Notes: generated by a model not told the origin, from the letters alone. A stretch of DNA of 64,000 nt from Lepraria neglecta (GCA_033220425.1 CM065649.1:1984001-2048000), one strand, 5' to 3'. Positions 45,676-59,605 are shown, counted from the first letter of the stretch. Numbers and translations: made by a program.

Positions 45676-46567
45676 TACCTAAGCGAGTCTGCTATCGCAT
45701 AGTAGGCGAGGAATTTGAAAGCATCATCTGGATGTGCTGCTGGGAGAGTAGCGAGTTGGAGGTTGCCATCCACGTCTTTAGCCGTATTGTAGCACGCAGC
45801 CCACATAGGACAGATATTAACTCGACGAAGTACTCTGCCCAAGCTGTTACTACACTGCAGGGCTCGCGACGGTCCGTGGACTGACGGTCTAGACTGCTAG
45901 TCCAGACATCCAGTCCTATCTTTAGACCGTCCAGTTTATGATTATATTCAGACCGTCCAGTCTGACGTCCCAATTAGACGGTCTGGACTGGTCTGGCAGT
46001 CCAAATGGGACATTCTGATTGGCTGAAATTTGCGGGGTCGGGTACTCCCGTGCGTAGCGAGACTTAGCGTTAATCAGTCTATATAGACTTTTTGTCCATA
46101 TAAAATTTAATCCTTAGGAAAAGATGTATCATCACGTGTATTTTCAGTCACTAGGTCTAGGTGTTTTCATCCTCGCAATTTGTCAGTCAGGAAATTCAAG
46201 AAAAGCACTCACCCTAACCACTGCGCCATGCTGCCTTATTCAGATAACATGGATAAGTGGCAAATATATATCATTGACACAAAATTGGCAGTGTATTAGC
46301 TCTATGATTGAATTTTTACTAAATATACATGCTTGGACTAGCAGTCTGACCGTCAGTCCGACAGTCGGTCCAGTCCACCAATCAGACGGTCTGAATTTAT
46401 ACAGTCTGAAATTTGGACTGAAGAAGACCGTCTGGTTTGCCCGTTGGACTGGACCGTTTGGACCGTCGCGAGCCCTGCTACATTGAAGTCGAGGCTGGTA
46501 ATCGGTGGGGGCCCCGTAATCTGTGCCAAAGCTGCACTGGCCAGGAAGAACAGGGCAATTGGCGTTG
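45676..46567 (-). pseudogene. Secreted-protein gene, 5' half, split by transposons
   Basis: The minus-strand exon from 46567 begins after an AACACGTTAG acceptor and encodes a signal peptide (ATPIALFFLASAALA), then QITGPPPITSLDFN. A 620-bp hAT-type element follows. After it the frame resumes as ICPMWAACYNTAKDVDGNLQ, LATLPAAHPDDAFKFLAYYA and IADSL, up to the pogo element. Across the TA target the codons continue in frame into RYCASPKTV in the 3' half at 29348-30200. So this was one gene before the insertions. The first exon with the start codon was not found, and the frame shifts by one base between the hAT site and ICPMW. No named domain is recognised; a Cys-bearing extracellular protein is likely. 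Confidence 0.75.
45858..46477. mobile_element. hAT-type non-autonomous element, 620 bp
   Basis: The ends are CAGGGCTCGCGACGGTCC and its perfect reverse complement. Flanks are CTACACTG (45850-45857) and CTACATTG (46478-46485), an 8-bp target duplication with one C/T difference. CAGGG ends plus 8-bp duplications point to the hAT superfamily. Subterminal regions carry several GACGGTCTG / CAGACCGTC motifs in both orientations. No transposase frame is present, so it depends on an autonomous relative. It lies in the split secreted-protein gene. Confidence 0.88.
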
Positions 46568-47435
46568 CTAACGTGTTGTTCTGACCTGAAATGACTTCTA
46601 CTTTTCGACGTTGCGTCCTTTCTATATACATGATTGGTATTAATGTAGCGCTACGGCCACGTGAACATATTGTTTCATTTTTCCCTGGACAGTTTCTCGG
46701 TTTAGACCTGGATATGGTCATTATTCAAATATATCCTGTCGATCTACCGCTGCCAGATTCACGGCATCGCAAGGAATCCCTTCCTCTGTGCTTACTGCCA
46801 ACAACGCAAGGACAATTGGGAATTGAAGTGCAAGGCTGTGCTCTACACAGGGGCAATAGGCGCTCATCTTCGCATAGCCGCATAGCCATGATATTCTAAT
46901 ATCGACTAAGCCGCCATATGATGCAAGCATGGACTCTTAGACAAAGCTTAGACTGTGCCACGTCGGACGACGTAAGTGATTCCATAATCATATGTTGGCT
47001 ACCCTGCCTCGATAGATTGATTTATGGAATTACACACATATGAGCGGAAAAAAACCAGTGCTTGGTCGCTCAAGAAGAGTAGCAAATGGCAGGAAATTTT
47101 GGCTCAAAGTGATGAGGAAACTAGCACTTCTTGGTTGATTGAGCCTCCTCAATCATGTACTTTCACTCTCTGAAATGCAGGAGTGGAAGATATAGTATGT
47201 GAAATTTGTTTTTCACTTGCTCAATCTATGGACCTGTGGGACTCAACGTCGACCTGCCAATCCTACAGACATTTCCTATCCTATCTGTCTTTCAACCATA
47301 TCCCTTTTCCATGCAGCCGTGACAATCTCGGCACATATGACCATCCATGGTCAATCCCATATGCACATTCCTGACCCGCTAAATGCAACATTGCCATGCA
47401 GAAATTAAAGACATTAATTAAGTTGGCACCCCTTG
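46568..47435. other. Intergenic
   Basis: Upstream side of the split gene and downstream side of the next minus-strand gene. Short frames on both strands at 46.6-47.4 kb are unsupported. The missing first exon of the split gene should lie near 46.6-46.8 kb. Confidence 0.4.
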
Positions 47436-48657
47436 CTATCGCCCTGTTCTCCTCGTATCTCGCGTTCTTCGATCTGACGACTCGCTAGCTAAAGAAGATG
47501 TCAGCATATGTAAAAATAACCAGAGATGCGGATCAATACTCACAAGGACTTGAATATGAATAAGAATCATAGGTATCGCTATAGCTGTCCTCGCTACTGC
47601 GATCGCTCTTCTCTCTCTTCTTCCTATCGCTCCTCCTCTTCAGTCCCAGAATCACGGCCAAACCAGTCAGAGCCACAGCGACAGCCGTGAAGCCGCCAAT
47701 GCCACTATCTTTCTTCTTCGGACGGTCGACTCTTGCGGGTCCCACACCAAACCATCGTCGGCCTCCACCACCTCCACCACCCCCACCACTGGCTCCATGA
47801 TGCGAATGGTGCGATTCAATGATTGTGGTCTCTTCCCTTCTCCGCCTGTTATTTCTGAGACCGAAGAAGCCGAGTAGACCATCGAGTAGGCCTTTGAAGC
47901 AGAAGCAGGCGCAGATGAGGAGGAGGAAGAATATGGCGAGTAGGACACCGATGACGATACCTGCGATCGCGCCGCCACTGAGACCATTGTTGCTCACGGA
48001 CGGAGCCGCGGCTGCACTAGTCACTGCAGCATTTGTCGGTGTCTGGAAGGGCACCGTTGTTGTGGCCGATCCAGTGGATGTGACTGTCGTGGCAACATTG
48101 CTGGTTGGTCGGATAAATGCCGTGTTGGTAGCGGTGGTCGCAACTGGCTGGGCGTAAGCGCTGCTGGATTCGCCTTGGGCGTTGCTTGCTGCGCAGTATC
48201 CTGCTGCTGCACAGTATTGTCCGACAGCACAGCAGATGCTTCCGCAAGGGCTTTCTGTCAGCGACGTGTCACAATTAAGTTGAGCTGGTGCCGCAGCGGC
48301 TGTGCTTGTAGCGCCGAAGTAGGAGCTGTAGGTGGATGTTAGGGTGGTCAGGTCTGTCTCGACGTATGTTGTGGTGTAGTATTCCCATCCATTTTGCACA
48401 TCTGCTTGTTGCGGTTGTGTGTTCGAGCTTGCCACGCACTCTGCTTGATTCTGGGCGTTTGTACTGCAAGTCTGGCCAGATGTGCAGCACAATTGGCCGT
48501 AAAAGCCGCAGGCAGTCCCAGCGCAGCTTCTTTCGGAAAGGTAGTGGTATTGCGACTGCAGTATTCTGTCTCCAGTTGGCTTTGCATTGGAGGTATGTGT
48601 TGAGGAGAGGATGGTGAAGAGGAGGCAGAGGAGAGTCGGTGGTTGTGAGAGCCGCAT
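47436..48657 (-). CDS. Cys-rich single-pass cell-surface protein
   Basis: Exons 47544-48657 and 47436-47488 (intron 47489-47543, GTGAGT...CTTTAG) give 388 aa. A signal peptide (MRLSQPPTLLCLLFTILSSTHTSNA) is followed by a first Cys module (CAGTACGFYGQLCCTSGQTC) and a Thr/Ser linker. A second Cys module (CGSICCAVGQYC) and a long Ser/Thr/Ala stretch, likely O-glycosylated, come next. The TM segment is AIAGIVIGVLLAIFFLLLICACF. A basic juxtamembrane RNNRRRR follows, then a poly-Gly loop, a second hydrophobic stretch (FTAVAVALTGLAVILGL) and a Ser/Asp/Tyr-rich tail. The layout resembles fungal wall-stress or Mid2/WSC-type sensors but lacks a WSC domain. Without splicing the protein would end SPCEY. 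Confidence 0.82.
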
Positions 48658-49558
48658 TGCTGAGGAATGTGTGTGGTTGAGGCGAGGAATGCAATCGGCG
48701 AGCTTGAAGCTCTTGCTGTTGGGGGGGGTTTCAATCGGTAACCCTAATCGATTTGTTTCCTCAATTACTGCGCGATATTAAGAGCAACTGCGACAGCGAC
48801 CAAAAATCAGTATAACGAGCGACAGCAGCCGTAGTGAGCGTAATTGAGAAGTTGCAGAGGTGAGGGAAATGCAGATTGCAAGTTCAATTTTTCTTGCCGC
48901 CAAATTGGACACTCCCAGCCTCCTCCCCCACCCAGCCACCGCTTTTCGGAGAAAAAGCCCACCACGTTTTAGTTCCGATGTTTTGAGTGGCTGGAAAGAT
49001 GGTGATGATTCAATTATTTATTATGGCCATGAAGCTTGCCTTGTTTGATCTTGCGCAATGAATAAATTGTAGTGAGGTGGAGTGATGCGTTTGCATGTTT
49101 ACGTTAGCGTTTGGCGGGGCGACCGCGGGCCAATCGATAGCGAGCGCCAAGACTCTCTGCTTTCCACATGTACGTTCTCTATTCTCAGGTACTGTGACTT
49201 ACGCACTCTTCGATATTAGAAGGTGTCTTAATTCTCACACCGCAGCTCACGTCAAGTACAACAGTAACATTCCAATTCAGCTTTGGTTCGGTTTTCTCAA
49301 GTCATCCTCGTCTTTCCTGGTGTTCGCAATACTTGTATCAAGTTTAGTATTTGGTATCTATCATTTATCATACAGCATGAATTTCGTATTAACAAGAATT
49401 TCGAAAACCCCTGCGTCCCAAGTAGCCTCGCCTATGTTCGTTGAACATCGCCCAATGTTGCATATCCCGCTAAACTCCATGATTATTCCAAGGTCTTCCA
49501 TCTAGCATGAGCATCATCTTTCGCCATGTGTCAATCCCATCAGCCATCCCTCGGAAAT
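48658..49558. other. Intergenic
   Basis: Promoter of the Cys-rich surface protein and 3' region of its neighbour. A plus-strand frame at 49095-49505 is unsupported. Confidence 0.45.
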
Positions 49559-50335
49559 TCAACCCACGACTTGGCCCGCCAACCCAACCGCCACACCCAC
49601 ACCCATTCCATACAAGGCAGCGCACCTTGTCGGCGCCGCATTCGCGCTCCCCACAACGAACGAGTTCCCACCCGAAGTCTTCGCAGCAGCTCCCAGCGTT
49701 GAACACCCCGCCAAACTAAGCCCGTGACAAGCCTCCACACTCAAACTCGAGCAAATTGACTCTGCTGACGCCGGCATCATGGCTCCAGCCTGCGTAACGC
49801 CTCCACCAGGCCCGGAAATCGTAACAGCCATACCTCCTCCCTCCAACAGACCTGTGCATTTCGCAGACTCCAATTGGCAGGCCGAGAAAGACGATGTACA
49901 TTCTGCTGCGTTCGGGTAGGCCGTTGGTAAATATGGGTATGGATAGAAGGAGTTGGATACCGTACTGCTGGCAGTAATCGCATGTGTGATCGCCGCTACA
50001 TTTGCGCCTTTCGCTGTGCCGGCAGCTGGCGCACCTGTGGTTGCGGCTCCTCCTCCTTCGCCCAAGCTACCCGTACATGCAGCACCCTTGGGACAGCAGC
50101 CAATATTGCCGGATTCGTCGAGTGAACAGTCCGTGTTCGTGGGGCAGCAGGCTACACGGTTCATGGCGCAGCTATTGGAGCATTTAGAGTCGCGGCGGAA
50201 GAGGTCAAGATTGATGAGGCCGTTGTAGGAAGCAGGTTCTGAGAGGTCAGGTGCGAGGAAGGGTGAGTATTGGATTGCGAGGGTATTGGGGAGGGAGAGG
50301 AAGGCGATCGGAGTAATTAAGATGGACCTGCGCAT
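49559..50335 (-). CDS. Cys-rich secreted protein, probably GPI-anchored
   Basis: An intronless gene of 258 aa from the first ATG (50335). A signal peptide (MRRSILITPIAFLSLPNTLA) is followed by a Cys module (CSNSCAMNRVACCPTNTDC...GCCPKGAAC) of the same CC-P/CC-x-G style as the next gene, then Ala/Gly/Thr-rich linkers. A second Cys region follows (CTSSFSACQLESAKC ... CSSLSVEACHGLSLAGC). The C-terminal 20 residues (LYGMGVGVAVGLAGQVVG) are hydrophobic and end abruptly, as in GPI-anchor signals. Same strand and same module style as the gene at 47.4 kb, so the two may be old duplicates or share a wall role. Confidence 0.8.
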   Translation of the reverse strand: MRRSILITPIAFLSLPNTLAIQYSPFLAPDLSEPASYNGLINLDLFRRDSKCSNSCAMNRVACCPTNTDCSLDESGNIGCCPKGAACTGSLGEGGGAATTGAPAAGTAKGANVAAITHAITASSTVSNSFYPYPYLPTAYPNAAECTSSFSACQLESAKCTGLLEGGGMAVTISGPGGGVTQAGAMMPASAESICSSLSVEACHGLSLAGCSTLGAAAKTSGGNSFVVGSANAAPTRCAALYGMGVGVAVGLAGQVVG

Positions 50336-50837
50336 TCTGAATTCGTTTGGCAAGAAATGATTGCGCAATTGAGTAACAATGTTCTCTTCTTGGCTTGTCT
50401 TGAGAGTTTGGAGGGTGGGCCCCTCGGCCTCGGTGGTGGATGGGTGTAGTCAGACCTTTTCCGTAGTCAGCACTGTAGAATCAAGTCAATGGAAGATGCT
50501 CAATCAGTTGGAATCTGGTAATCGTCAACGGTTGTATGAAAGGGTACTTCTGACAGCTTCCCCACTGTTTACAATTGGTAGATTCACATAGCAACTGCCG
50601 AGATGCGGCTCTAATTCCGCGTTGTCGCGTCTGGCGCTTGAGGGCGATCCTTGGCATCACTCTTCTCGAATAAATTTCCATCTCATATTTGAACCACAAC
50701 GTTTGAAGCATAAGTTCCTACAAACTTGTCGTTCATTTGGTTCAAGTGTCCTTGCGTCTAGTTTTAATCCAATTCCGTCGAGCATGTGAAGGGCACCTCC
50801 AGCTTCTCTGCATCTTCCATTCATCAAACTGCCTTGA
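50336..50837. other. Divergent promoter region
   Basis: Shared upstream region of the GPI-type protein (minus) and ProRS (plus). No exon is supported. Confidence 0.5.
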
Positions 50838-53048
50838 ATGAAGTCATTTCCTCAAGCACAGAAGGCCTTGCATTCCCATAACCTGTCCAAGCTTTCCCCT
50901 TCTTTCTCCACATCTAGGGCCGGACCTTTCGTCCATCTACGTTTTTACCATGTTAGTCAGCCCCTGACATAATTTCTACCACCCTTGGCTGAAGCGTTTT
51001 TAGGGAGATGGCAGACGACGGGTCTCAGCATTCTGGATACCATCTGGTGGAATTTCCCGGACAAAGGGCGAGGACAAAGGTCACTTGATCCGTGACGTTT
51101 GCTCTATCGACTGCTGACATCCAAAGTAGAAGATTCGCACTCCATGCTGATCAGAGCTGGCTTCATACGCCAGGTATGAACCCCTAACTACCATATTTCT
51201 ATTCATGCTCACCCTGGTGTATAGGCGCATGCCGGTCTTTTTCAGTTCCTTCCTTTGGGATTGCGCGTACAGGAGAAAATTGAGAGATTGGTCGACAAGC
51301 ATATGGCCGAAATTGGTGCGTCGTGCTTCCAACGTTTGTCTGGAGTGACTAACGATGGGCTTAGGGGCGTCAAAGTTATCACTCTCCACATTTTCATCCG
51401 AAAAATTATGGCAGAAGACAGGTAGGCTAGATAGTAGCAGCTCTGAGGTAGGTCCAAGTATTATTCGGTACTCATGTATGATTTCTAATGGCCGAGCATA
51501 GCTCTTTCGATTGATGGATCGTAAGGGTGGCAAATACCTACTATCACCCACCCACGAAGAAGAGATTACCTCTCTCGTCGGCAGCATAGTCAAGTCATAC
51601 AAAGAGCTGCCGCTTAGGCTCTACCAGATATGTGGGTTAAACTTACATCCTGTATGTCTCTTTTGAAAGCTGACTTCCCAGCTCGGAAATACCGTGATGA
51701 GCCACGCCCTCGCCAAGGTTTGCTACGGACACGAGAATTCCTTATGAAAGACTTATACACCTTCGATTCAACGACAGGAGAAGCTCTCGAAACGTATAAG
51801 CGCGTACGACAGGCTTACGACGCCTTCTTCAATGAATTCAAAATCCCTTTCCTGACGGCTGAAGCTGCCTCTGGAGAGATGGGTGGTGATCTCAGCCACG
51901 AGTATCATTTTCGGACCACAAAAGGCGAAGATAACGTCATCAGCTGCACCTCTTGCGATTATGTAGCAAATGAGGAACTTGCACAGAGTCGCCGATATAT
52001 TCAAAACCCGGCTCATGAGTCCAAAAACGAGGATCCGTCTTCCACGGGTCAGGTCAAAGATGTTGAGTACACGCTATATCCTCCTAAGGACCTTGAAACC
52101 CAAGCGAAAGATAGCCATCAATGGCTTGGTATTACTCGGAATCGCAGCACCATCGTTCAAGCTTTTCTCCCCTCTGAGATCGAGGCTCAGACCACAAATG
52201 GAAAACAGACTCGAAAGACTAACATCAATGCTCATGCAATCAAGGGTCTGTTCCCAGAGCTTGATCTCACTGTTGAAAACCCAATTGAGGCTTTCAAGCA
52301 GCACTGGCGGATTCAGCAACCTTTGGAAACCGGAATTGCTGGGCTTTCCGAGATACCCCGAATTTTGCGAGTCTTTGACATACGGTTTTCCGAGATTCTG
52401 CCCAGTCCGGATTCGATCACGATTAGTGATTTGGAGGTCCCAGTCCTTCATGAACAGGTCAAGTCAGCCGGTGCAATTGACCTAGTCAAGATAGACTGGG
52501 GCGACCCCTGCCCTCGCTGCGATGAAGGAACGCTCAAAATCGAACCCGCAGTGGAGCTTGGCCACACATTCCACCTTGGCACTCGATACAGCGCGCCATT
52601 GAACGCCACGATTGCCACAAAGGAATCTCAAAACGAGCAAATGCCAATGCAAATGGGCTGCCATGGCATTGGCGTTTCTCGCTTAATTGCAGCAGTAGCT
52701 GATTCTCTTGCTGACTCCAAGGGTCTCAATTGGCCACGTGTCATGGCACCTTTCGAAGCAGTTGTTCTATCCGGGGGAGACCATGAGGGGGATGCCGTCG
52801 AAGTCTACGATGCCCTTGCAGCTACTTCTGATAGCCCAATCGATGCCATCCTTGACGATCGGAACAAACAACTGGGCTGGAAACTCACAGATGCGGATCT
52901 AATCGGGTACCCCGTGATCGTTGTTGTGGGGAGGGATTGGAAGAAAGGTAGGAAGGTTGAAGTGCAGTGTAGGAGGCTGGACTCCAAAGAATCGGTGCCA
53001 GTGGGGGATTTGAGGGCTTATGTTGAAGGCAAGCTCCAGCAACTGTGA
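50838..53048 (+). CDS. AIM10: Mitochondrial prolyl-tRNA synthetase
   Basis: Seven exons: 50838-50951, 51004-51079, 51127-51173, 51225-51315, 51365-51447, 51502-51631 and 51682-53048. All join in phase to 635 aa. Introns are 47-54 bp, all GT-AG. Exon 1 encodes a mitochondrial presequence ([20 protein letters not shown]...). Class II synthetase features follow: [21 protein letters not shown] (motif 1), [26 protein letters not shown] (motif 2) and [14 protein letters not shown] (motif 3), then an anticodon-binding C-terminal domain ending in [19 protein letters not shown]. It charges mitochondrial tRNA-Pro. The symbol is that of the yeast orthologue. The structure is ordinary for the family. Exon 3 is only 47 nt, so automatic predictions may miss it. 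Confidence 0.93.
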
Positions 53049-53146
53049 TATTCATAGGCTTTTCGGTCAATTTTGATTCAGATCGCTGTTTAAAACACGT
53101 ATGAATTGAAGGCTCTCTATCTTGCGCTAGGAATCCCTTACATGCG

Positions 53147-53875
53147 TTAGGATTCTTCCCAAAGGTGAACTCTCTGTCCAGATGATATCATTATCTCCTC
53201 ATCTCGCATTGTCTTTTGTGCCTCAATATTGTCCCTACCTTGAGGCTGTCTTAGGGAATCGTGACTGCCCATCTGTTCCACATCTCCCAAAACTGGAGTT
53301 GTACCTTTCGCTGCTTCCAGACGCTCGACCGTGGTACGCTTGACCGCTTCGACATCCTCATACATCGTCTTCACCACTTCGTCGTCGTAACTGTTGAGCA
53401 CTTCTCTCAACTCACTTCTCGATGGAACCATTGCAGTGCTGGCTTCAATTTCTCCAGCCAGCAGCTTATTTGCCGCATCACTAGTCTTGAATTAGATATC
53501 GTACCGCAGCGTCTCAACATATGCTTTCCATTCTAAAGCCAACGTTAGCAACTTACGTCTTGATTTCTTGAACGGTAGCAACTTACCAGCTTCATTGCTT
53601 GCTTGCTTCCTTCACGATCTTGAACACGTGTGGGAGGAAATTGTAGTAGTCTATGATCTTTTGCTCAAGGTCTGGTGCATCGGCTTCGCCTGGAACACAT
53701 TGAACTCTCGCAGGAATAGAGCTAGCTATGTCCTACATAATTCTCAGAGCTCAATCTTCGCTTCTCGCCTACCCATAGATCAAACCTACCCTAATGCAGC
53801 AACCTCACTAGCTAGCGATTCGAACAAGTTGGCTATGTCTGAAATTAGTCGAACCATCTTGATCAAAGTCAGCAT
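53147..53875 (-). pseudogene. Hypothetical gene with in-frame stop
   Basis: Three blocks read as one protein. The first, from ATG 53875, is MLTLIKMVRLISDIANLFESLASE. The second (53587-53732) is DIASSIPARVQCVPGEADAPDLEQK..NFLPHVFKIVKEASNEA. The third (53147-53532) is EWKAYVETLRYDI, then TAA at 53492-53494, then FKTSDAANKLLAGEIEAS...EVLNSYDDEVVKTMYEDVEAV to a stop at 53147. The introns have GT-AG ends and close in phase. The TAA lies in otherwise good coding sequence and could come from CAA by C to T. Either the gene is dead or the last block is translated from its own ATG (53431). The protein is helical and acidic with no domain I recognise. Confidence 0.5.
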
Positions 53876-54429
53876 ATGCAGTTCAGTTATCCGTTGTTGA
53901 TTCAACTTAAGAAAGATGCATTGAGGGCATTCATTATATACGCCATAAGTTCCAAACATTTCGAGCACGATGAGCTAGTTTTCAATAATATCTCCATGCA
54001 CGGGAAGCATACCTCTCAGATATATATTAAATTGGGCATAAAGGATGATCGCGCTCGGCCTTTGAAAGTGCCGACAAATTTTGAGCTGCAAACTTCCAAT
54101 TGATGCTGTCTCTGAGCGATAACAGGTTTGCATTCTGCTCTCCAGGAAGCAGAAACATTATGTTGTCAGCTCCGAAGACTAGGACAATCTGGAAGATTCT
54201 GCTCGCCTTAACCAGCAATCTCCTCGGACCGTTTCCCCTTGAACCATTTTCTGAGGATGCAGTCACGCTGTAATATATCTAAGCTAAGGAATTCGAGGTG
54301 AAAACGAACTTCGACCAGGCATGGCCATCAGCTGGAGAATCATCACTTTTCAATTCAGCTACCATTTTGTATGTATGCAATTTACGATGAGCAAGATAAA
54401 TCGGACCAGCCACAATCGTGACCACTTTC
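53876..54429. other. Intergenic
   Basis: Spacer between two minus-strand genes. A 79-codon minus-strand frame (54027-54266) is unsupported. Confidence 0.45.
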
Positions 54430-56512
<2,083 letters not shown>

Positions 56513-57887
56513 GATTGCCGATTTGAATCAGGAAATCACGGGACAGGCCGGAAAACGCGAAATACTATGCAAACTATTATCTGAAATAAGTTTTGCTATG
56601 GATAGATTTCTGTAATTAGAGTCCGGATGAGTGCACAAGATATTTTCCGATGACAGATTGTTGGGGCTTGATCGCATCACGAAGTCTTGGCAACCACTCA
56701 ATTTCATCTGCAAGGTTGAACCTAAATAGGCAGCTGAAACCCGCAACCCGTTGGGTGGACTTCGCGCTGGATAGGTACAATGTATCGAAGTCTTTTTTGA
56801 AGCTTAGTAAGATGGATCAGCACGATGAACTGGTCGAATTTCGGGGGCCGGATCGCCGCCACGCAACACCACCAGAATCTGATATTGCCCTCCACCGCAC
56901 TCCTCGTTTTCTTCCTACCTACGTGTTTATCTTTGCGGTCATCTTCGGTGCTCATCAAATTTCCTATAGGGCTTAATCTCGTTGATATTTGTCATAAATG
57001 GAACCTCACGAGAAGCTAGTAAGGCAAGCGGCAGTTGAAATCGTTGTTGCCGACCGCTTGTGGGTGCATACAATCTGGCGGAATGAGACATACCTACGCG
57101 ATGGCAGGATCTGAGGCCAACCAGCCTATGCACATTCATACCGTGATCCTGGACCCGCAGCGGCATCTTCAGAAAATTCTCCTAGCCGTTTTCTGGAAAA
57201 GCTAGAGAATATGCATGTCTAAAACCCAAGTGAAGCAAGATCTGGAGAAAACTCTGCAGCACCGCGGAAAAAACTGCGCTACTTTCATCCAGCCTCTCAA
57301 AGGTGGTACCAGTGAATCTCCGGGCCACCCGGCACATCCTTGCATTGAACTAGTCCCGTGATAACCTGGTTTTCTTTGATCTCAGCCGTTGTATGTGCAG
57401 CATCCGAGATCCACGTATCAGATGCCATGGTCAACTTCACCCGAAGACTCTGCTTATGAAGCATGATAGAGGCCCTTGAGCTCGCCTGATCAGCATTAGC
57501 TGTTGGGTCATATTGCTCGGTCACATTCGCTTTGACTTACGTACGTGTCTGCGCAGTGAGTATGGCTTTTTTCGTTTGGATAAACGGAATGCGTTCTGGA
57601 ATGTTATCAAGCCTCCTTGGGTAGTGAGTCGTGTGGGTACATAAACTTAGCACAATTACACCCTCTCTCTCCTCCACGCCTAGATAAGGTGATATTGTCT
57701 ACAAGGGCCTCGTGTACTGATCCGATCTGTTTCATGTAAATTCATCATCACTTGTACCACCTGACGTATTTGCCTTTGACTTTTTGTGACTTCCGTCGCT
57801 TCCGTCGCTTCATATCTGTCTAAAATATCACCTAGAATCTGCATTTTCTACACACTGCCCTCTTTTGTGGACCGACACTACTTCGCA
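56513..57887. other. Divergent intergenic region
   Basis: Long upstream region between the maltase (minus) and the MFS gene (plus). A minus-strand frame at 57297-57524 (including LTMASDTWISDAAHTTAEIKENQV) has fairly even codon use but no ATG at its 5' end and no splice partner, so it may be a gene fragment. Nothing else is supported. Confidence 0.4.
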
Positions 57888-59605
57888 ATGGAAATCAGCA
57901 TGTACGAGAAGCCTATCGTGTCAGACGACTCTACAGTCAGCGTCAGCGCCCGTGGAGGCAGCGCCGGCCGGGACACTATTCAGCACGTGGAGCCAATCGA
58001 ACCAATCGACCGAGCAGCTGAAAAGAGACTCCTCAGGAAGTGTGACCTTCATGTCATCCCAGTTGTTACACTACTCTATTCCTTAGCCTTCCTCGACCGA
58101 ATCAACATCGGCAATGCAAGACTTCAAGGCCTAGAGAAAGACCTTCATATGAAAGGTCAAGACTACAACATTGCTCTCATGGTCTTTTTCATTCCCTACA
58201 TCCTCTTTGAAGTACCGAGCAACATCTTTATCCGGAAGATCGCGCCGTCGACATGGCTGAGCTCTATCATGGTGCTCTGGGGTATGGAATGCATCTTCTC
58301 CTTCGACGAAAAATTTCTAACCCCGGTACCACAGGCATTGTGACCGTCTGCATGGGCACCACCAAGAGCTACGCTGGCCTTGTTGTTTGCAGATTCTTTC
58401 TCGGGCTGTTCGAAGCTGGCTTCTTCCCAGGTGAGACACAATGTTCTTCCGATAGCGGACCACATCTAACGAAGAGCAGGATGCATGTACTTGATCTCAA
58501 TGTACTACCTTAGACACGAGCTACAATGGAGATTCAGTCTTTTCTTCTGCTCGGCCATCTTGGCTGGTGCGTGGAGCGGAGTACGTAACCCAACCTCCTT
58601 CAACCGGTGAAGCACCTCTGACCTGGTTGCAGCTTCTTGCCTACGCCTTAGCAAATATGGCAGGGATTGGCGGCTACGATGGATGGCGCTGGATTTTCAT
58701 CATCGAAGGTCTCATAACTGTCGTCTTCGCCATCGCATCATGGTTTTTCATTATCGACTGGCCAGAAACGTCAAAATTCCTTACTGTTGAGGAGCGTCAA
58801 CTACTTCTACGCCGACTAAGTGATGATGCTGCAGAGGCAAAGATGGATCGTCTCGACAGCAAAGCCAAACGACGTGCTTTTGGCGACTGGAAGATCTACG
58901 TTGGGTATGCGAAGCTTGCTTGAACACTTGACTTGCAGTAGCTGATCCGTGCAAATGAATAGCATCGTGATGTATCTCGGAGTCGTCAATACTGGCTACA
59001 GCACCTCTTTTTTCATACCCACCATCCTCAACGAGCTAGGTTGGACCGCAATGCACGCTCAGGTCATGTCGATTCCAATCTACATTGTCGCAGCTATCAT
59101 CTGCCTCATCACTGCGTTACTAACAGATCGCCTCCGTCATCGATACGCCTTTACTATGGTTGGCATTGCGGTAGCATCGATAGGCTACATCATCCTCCTA
59201 GCGCAGGGATCAGTCTCGGTGAGGAGCAGGTACGTTGCAGTCTACCTCGTCGTGGCCGGTTGCTACATCACCCAGCCAATCACACTTGTCTGGTTGAGCA
59301 ACAACATGGGCGGCCACTACAAGCGAAGCATCAACGCTGCCATGCAGATCGGGTTCGGCAATTGCGGCGGCATCGTCGCGAGCAACATCTACATCACGAG
59401 CCAGAAACCCAAATATCCTGTTGGATACGGCGTCTCGTTGGGGCTCCTATGGATGTGCGGCATCGCTTGCACAGTGCTCTTCGTTGGTCTGAGGACCGAA
59501 AACAAGAAGAAAGACAGAGGCGAGAGGGATTACAGGCTCGCTCTCCCCAAGGACGAGGTTGAGAATCTCGGCGACGACCACCCAAGCTTCGGGTTCACAT
59601 ACTAG
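57888..59605 (+). CDS. MFS transporter, anion:cation symporter (Dal5/Tna1-like)
   Basis: Five exons: 57888-58281, 58335-58430, 58480-58580, 58633-58904 and 58963-59605. They join in phase to 501 aa. The N-terminal 60 residues are cytosolic, with the acidic PIEPIDRAAEKRLLRKCDLHVIP lead typical of this group. The first TM carries LLYSLAFLDRINIGNARLQGL, the ACS-family version of the MFS signature. About 12 TM segments follow. Further family features are FFIPYILFEVPSNI, CRFFLGLFEAGFFPG and GWRWIFIIEGL. The family takes up organic anions such as allantoate, nicotinate or pantothenate with protons; the substrate here is not determinable. The last acceptor used is AATAG at 58958-58962, since the nearer CAG leads to a stop. 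Confidence 0.92.

Noticed and set aside
57297-57524. 75-codon minus-strand frame
   Set aside because: Codon use looks fair, but there is no ATG at the start and no exon partner was found; left as a possible fragment.
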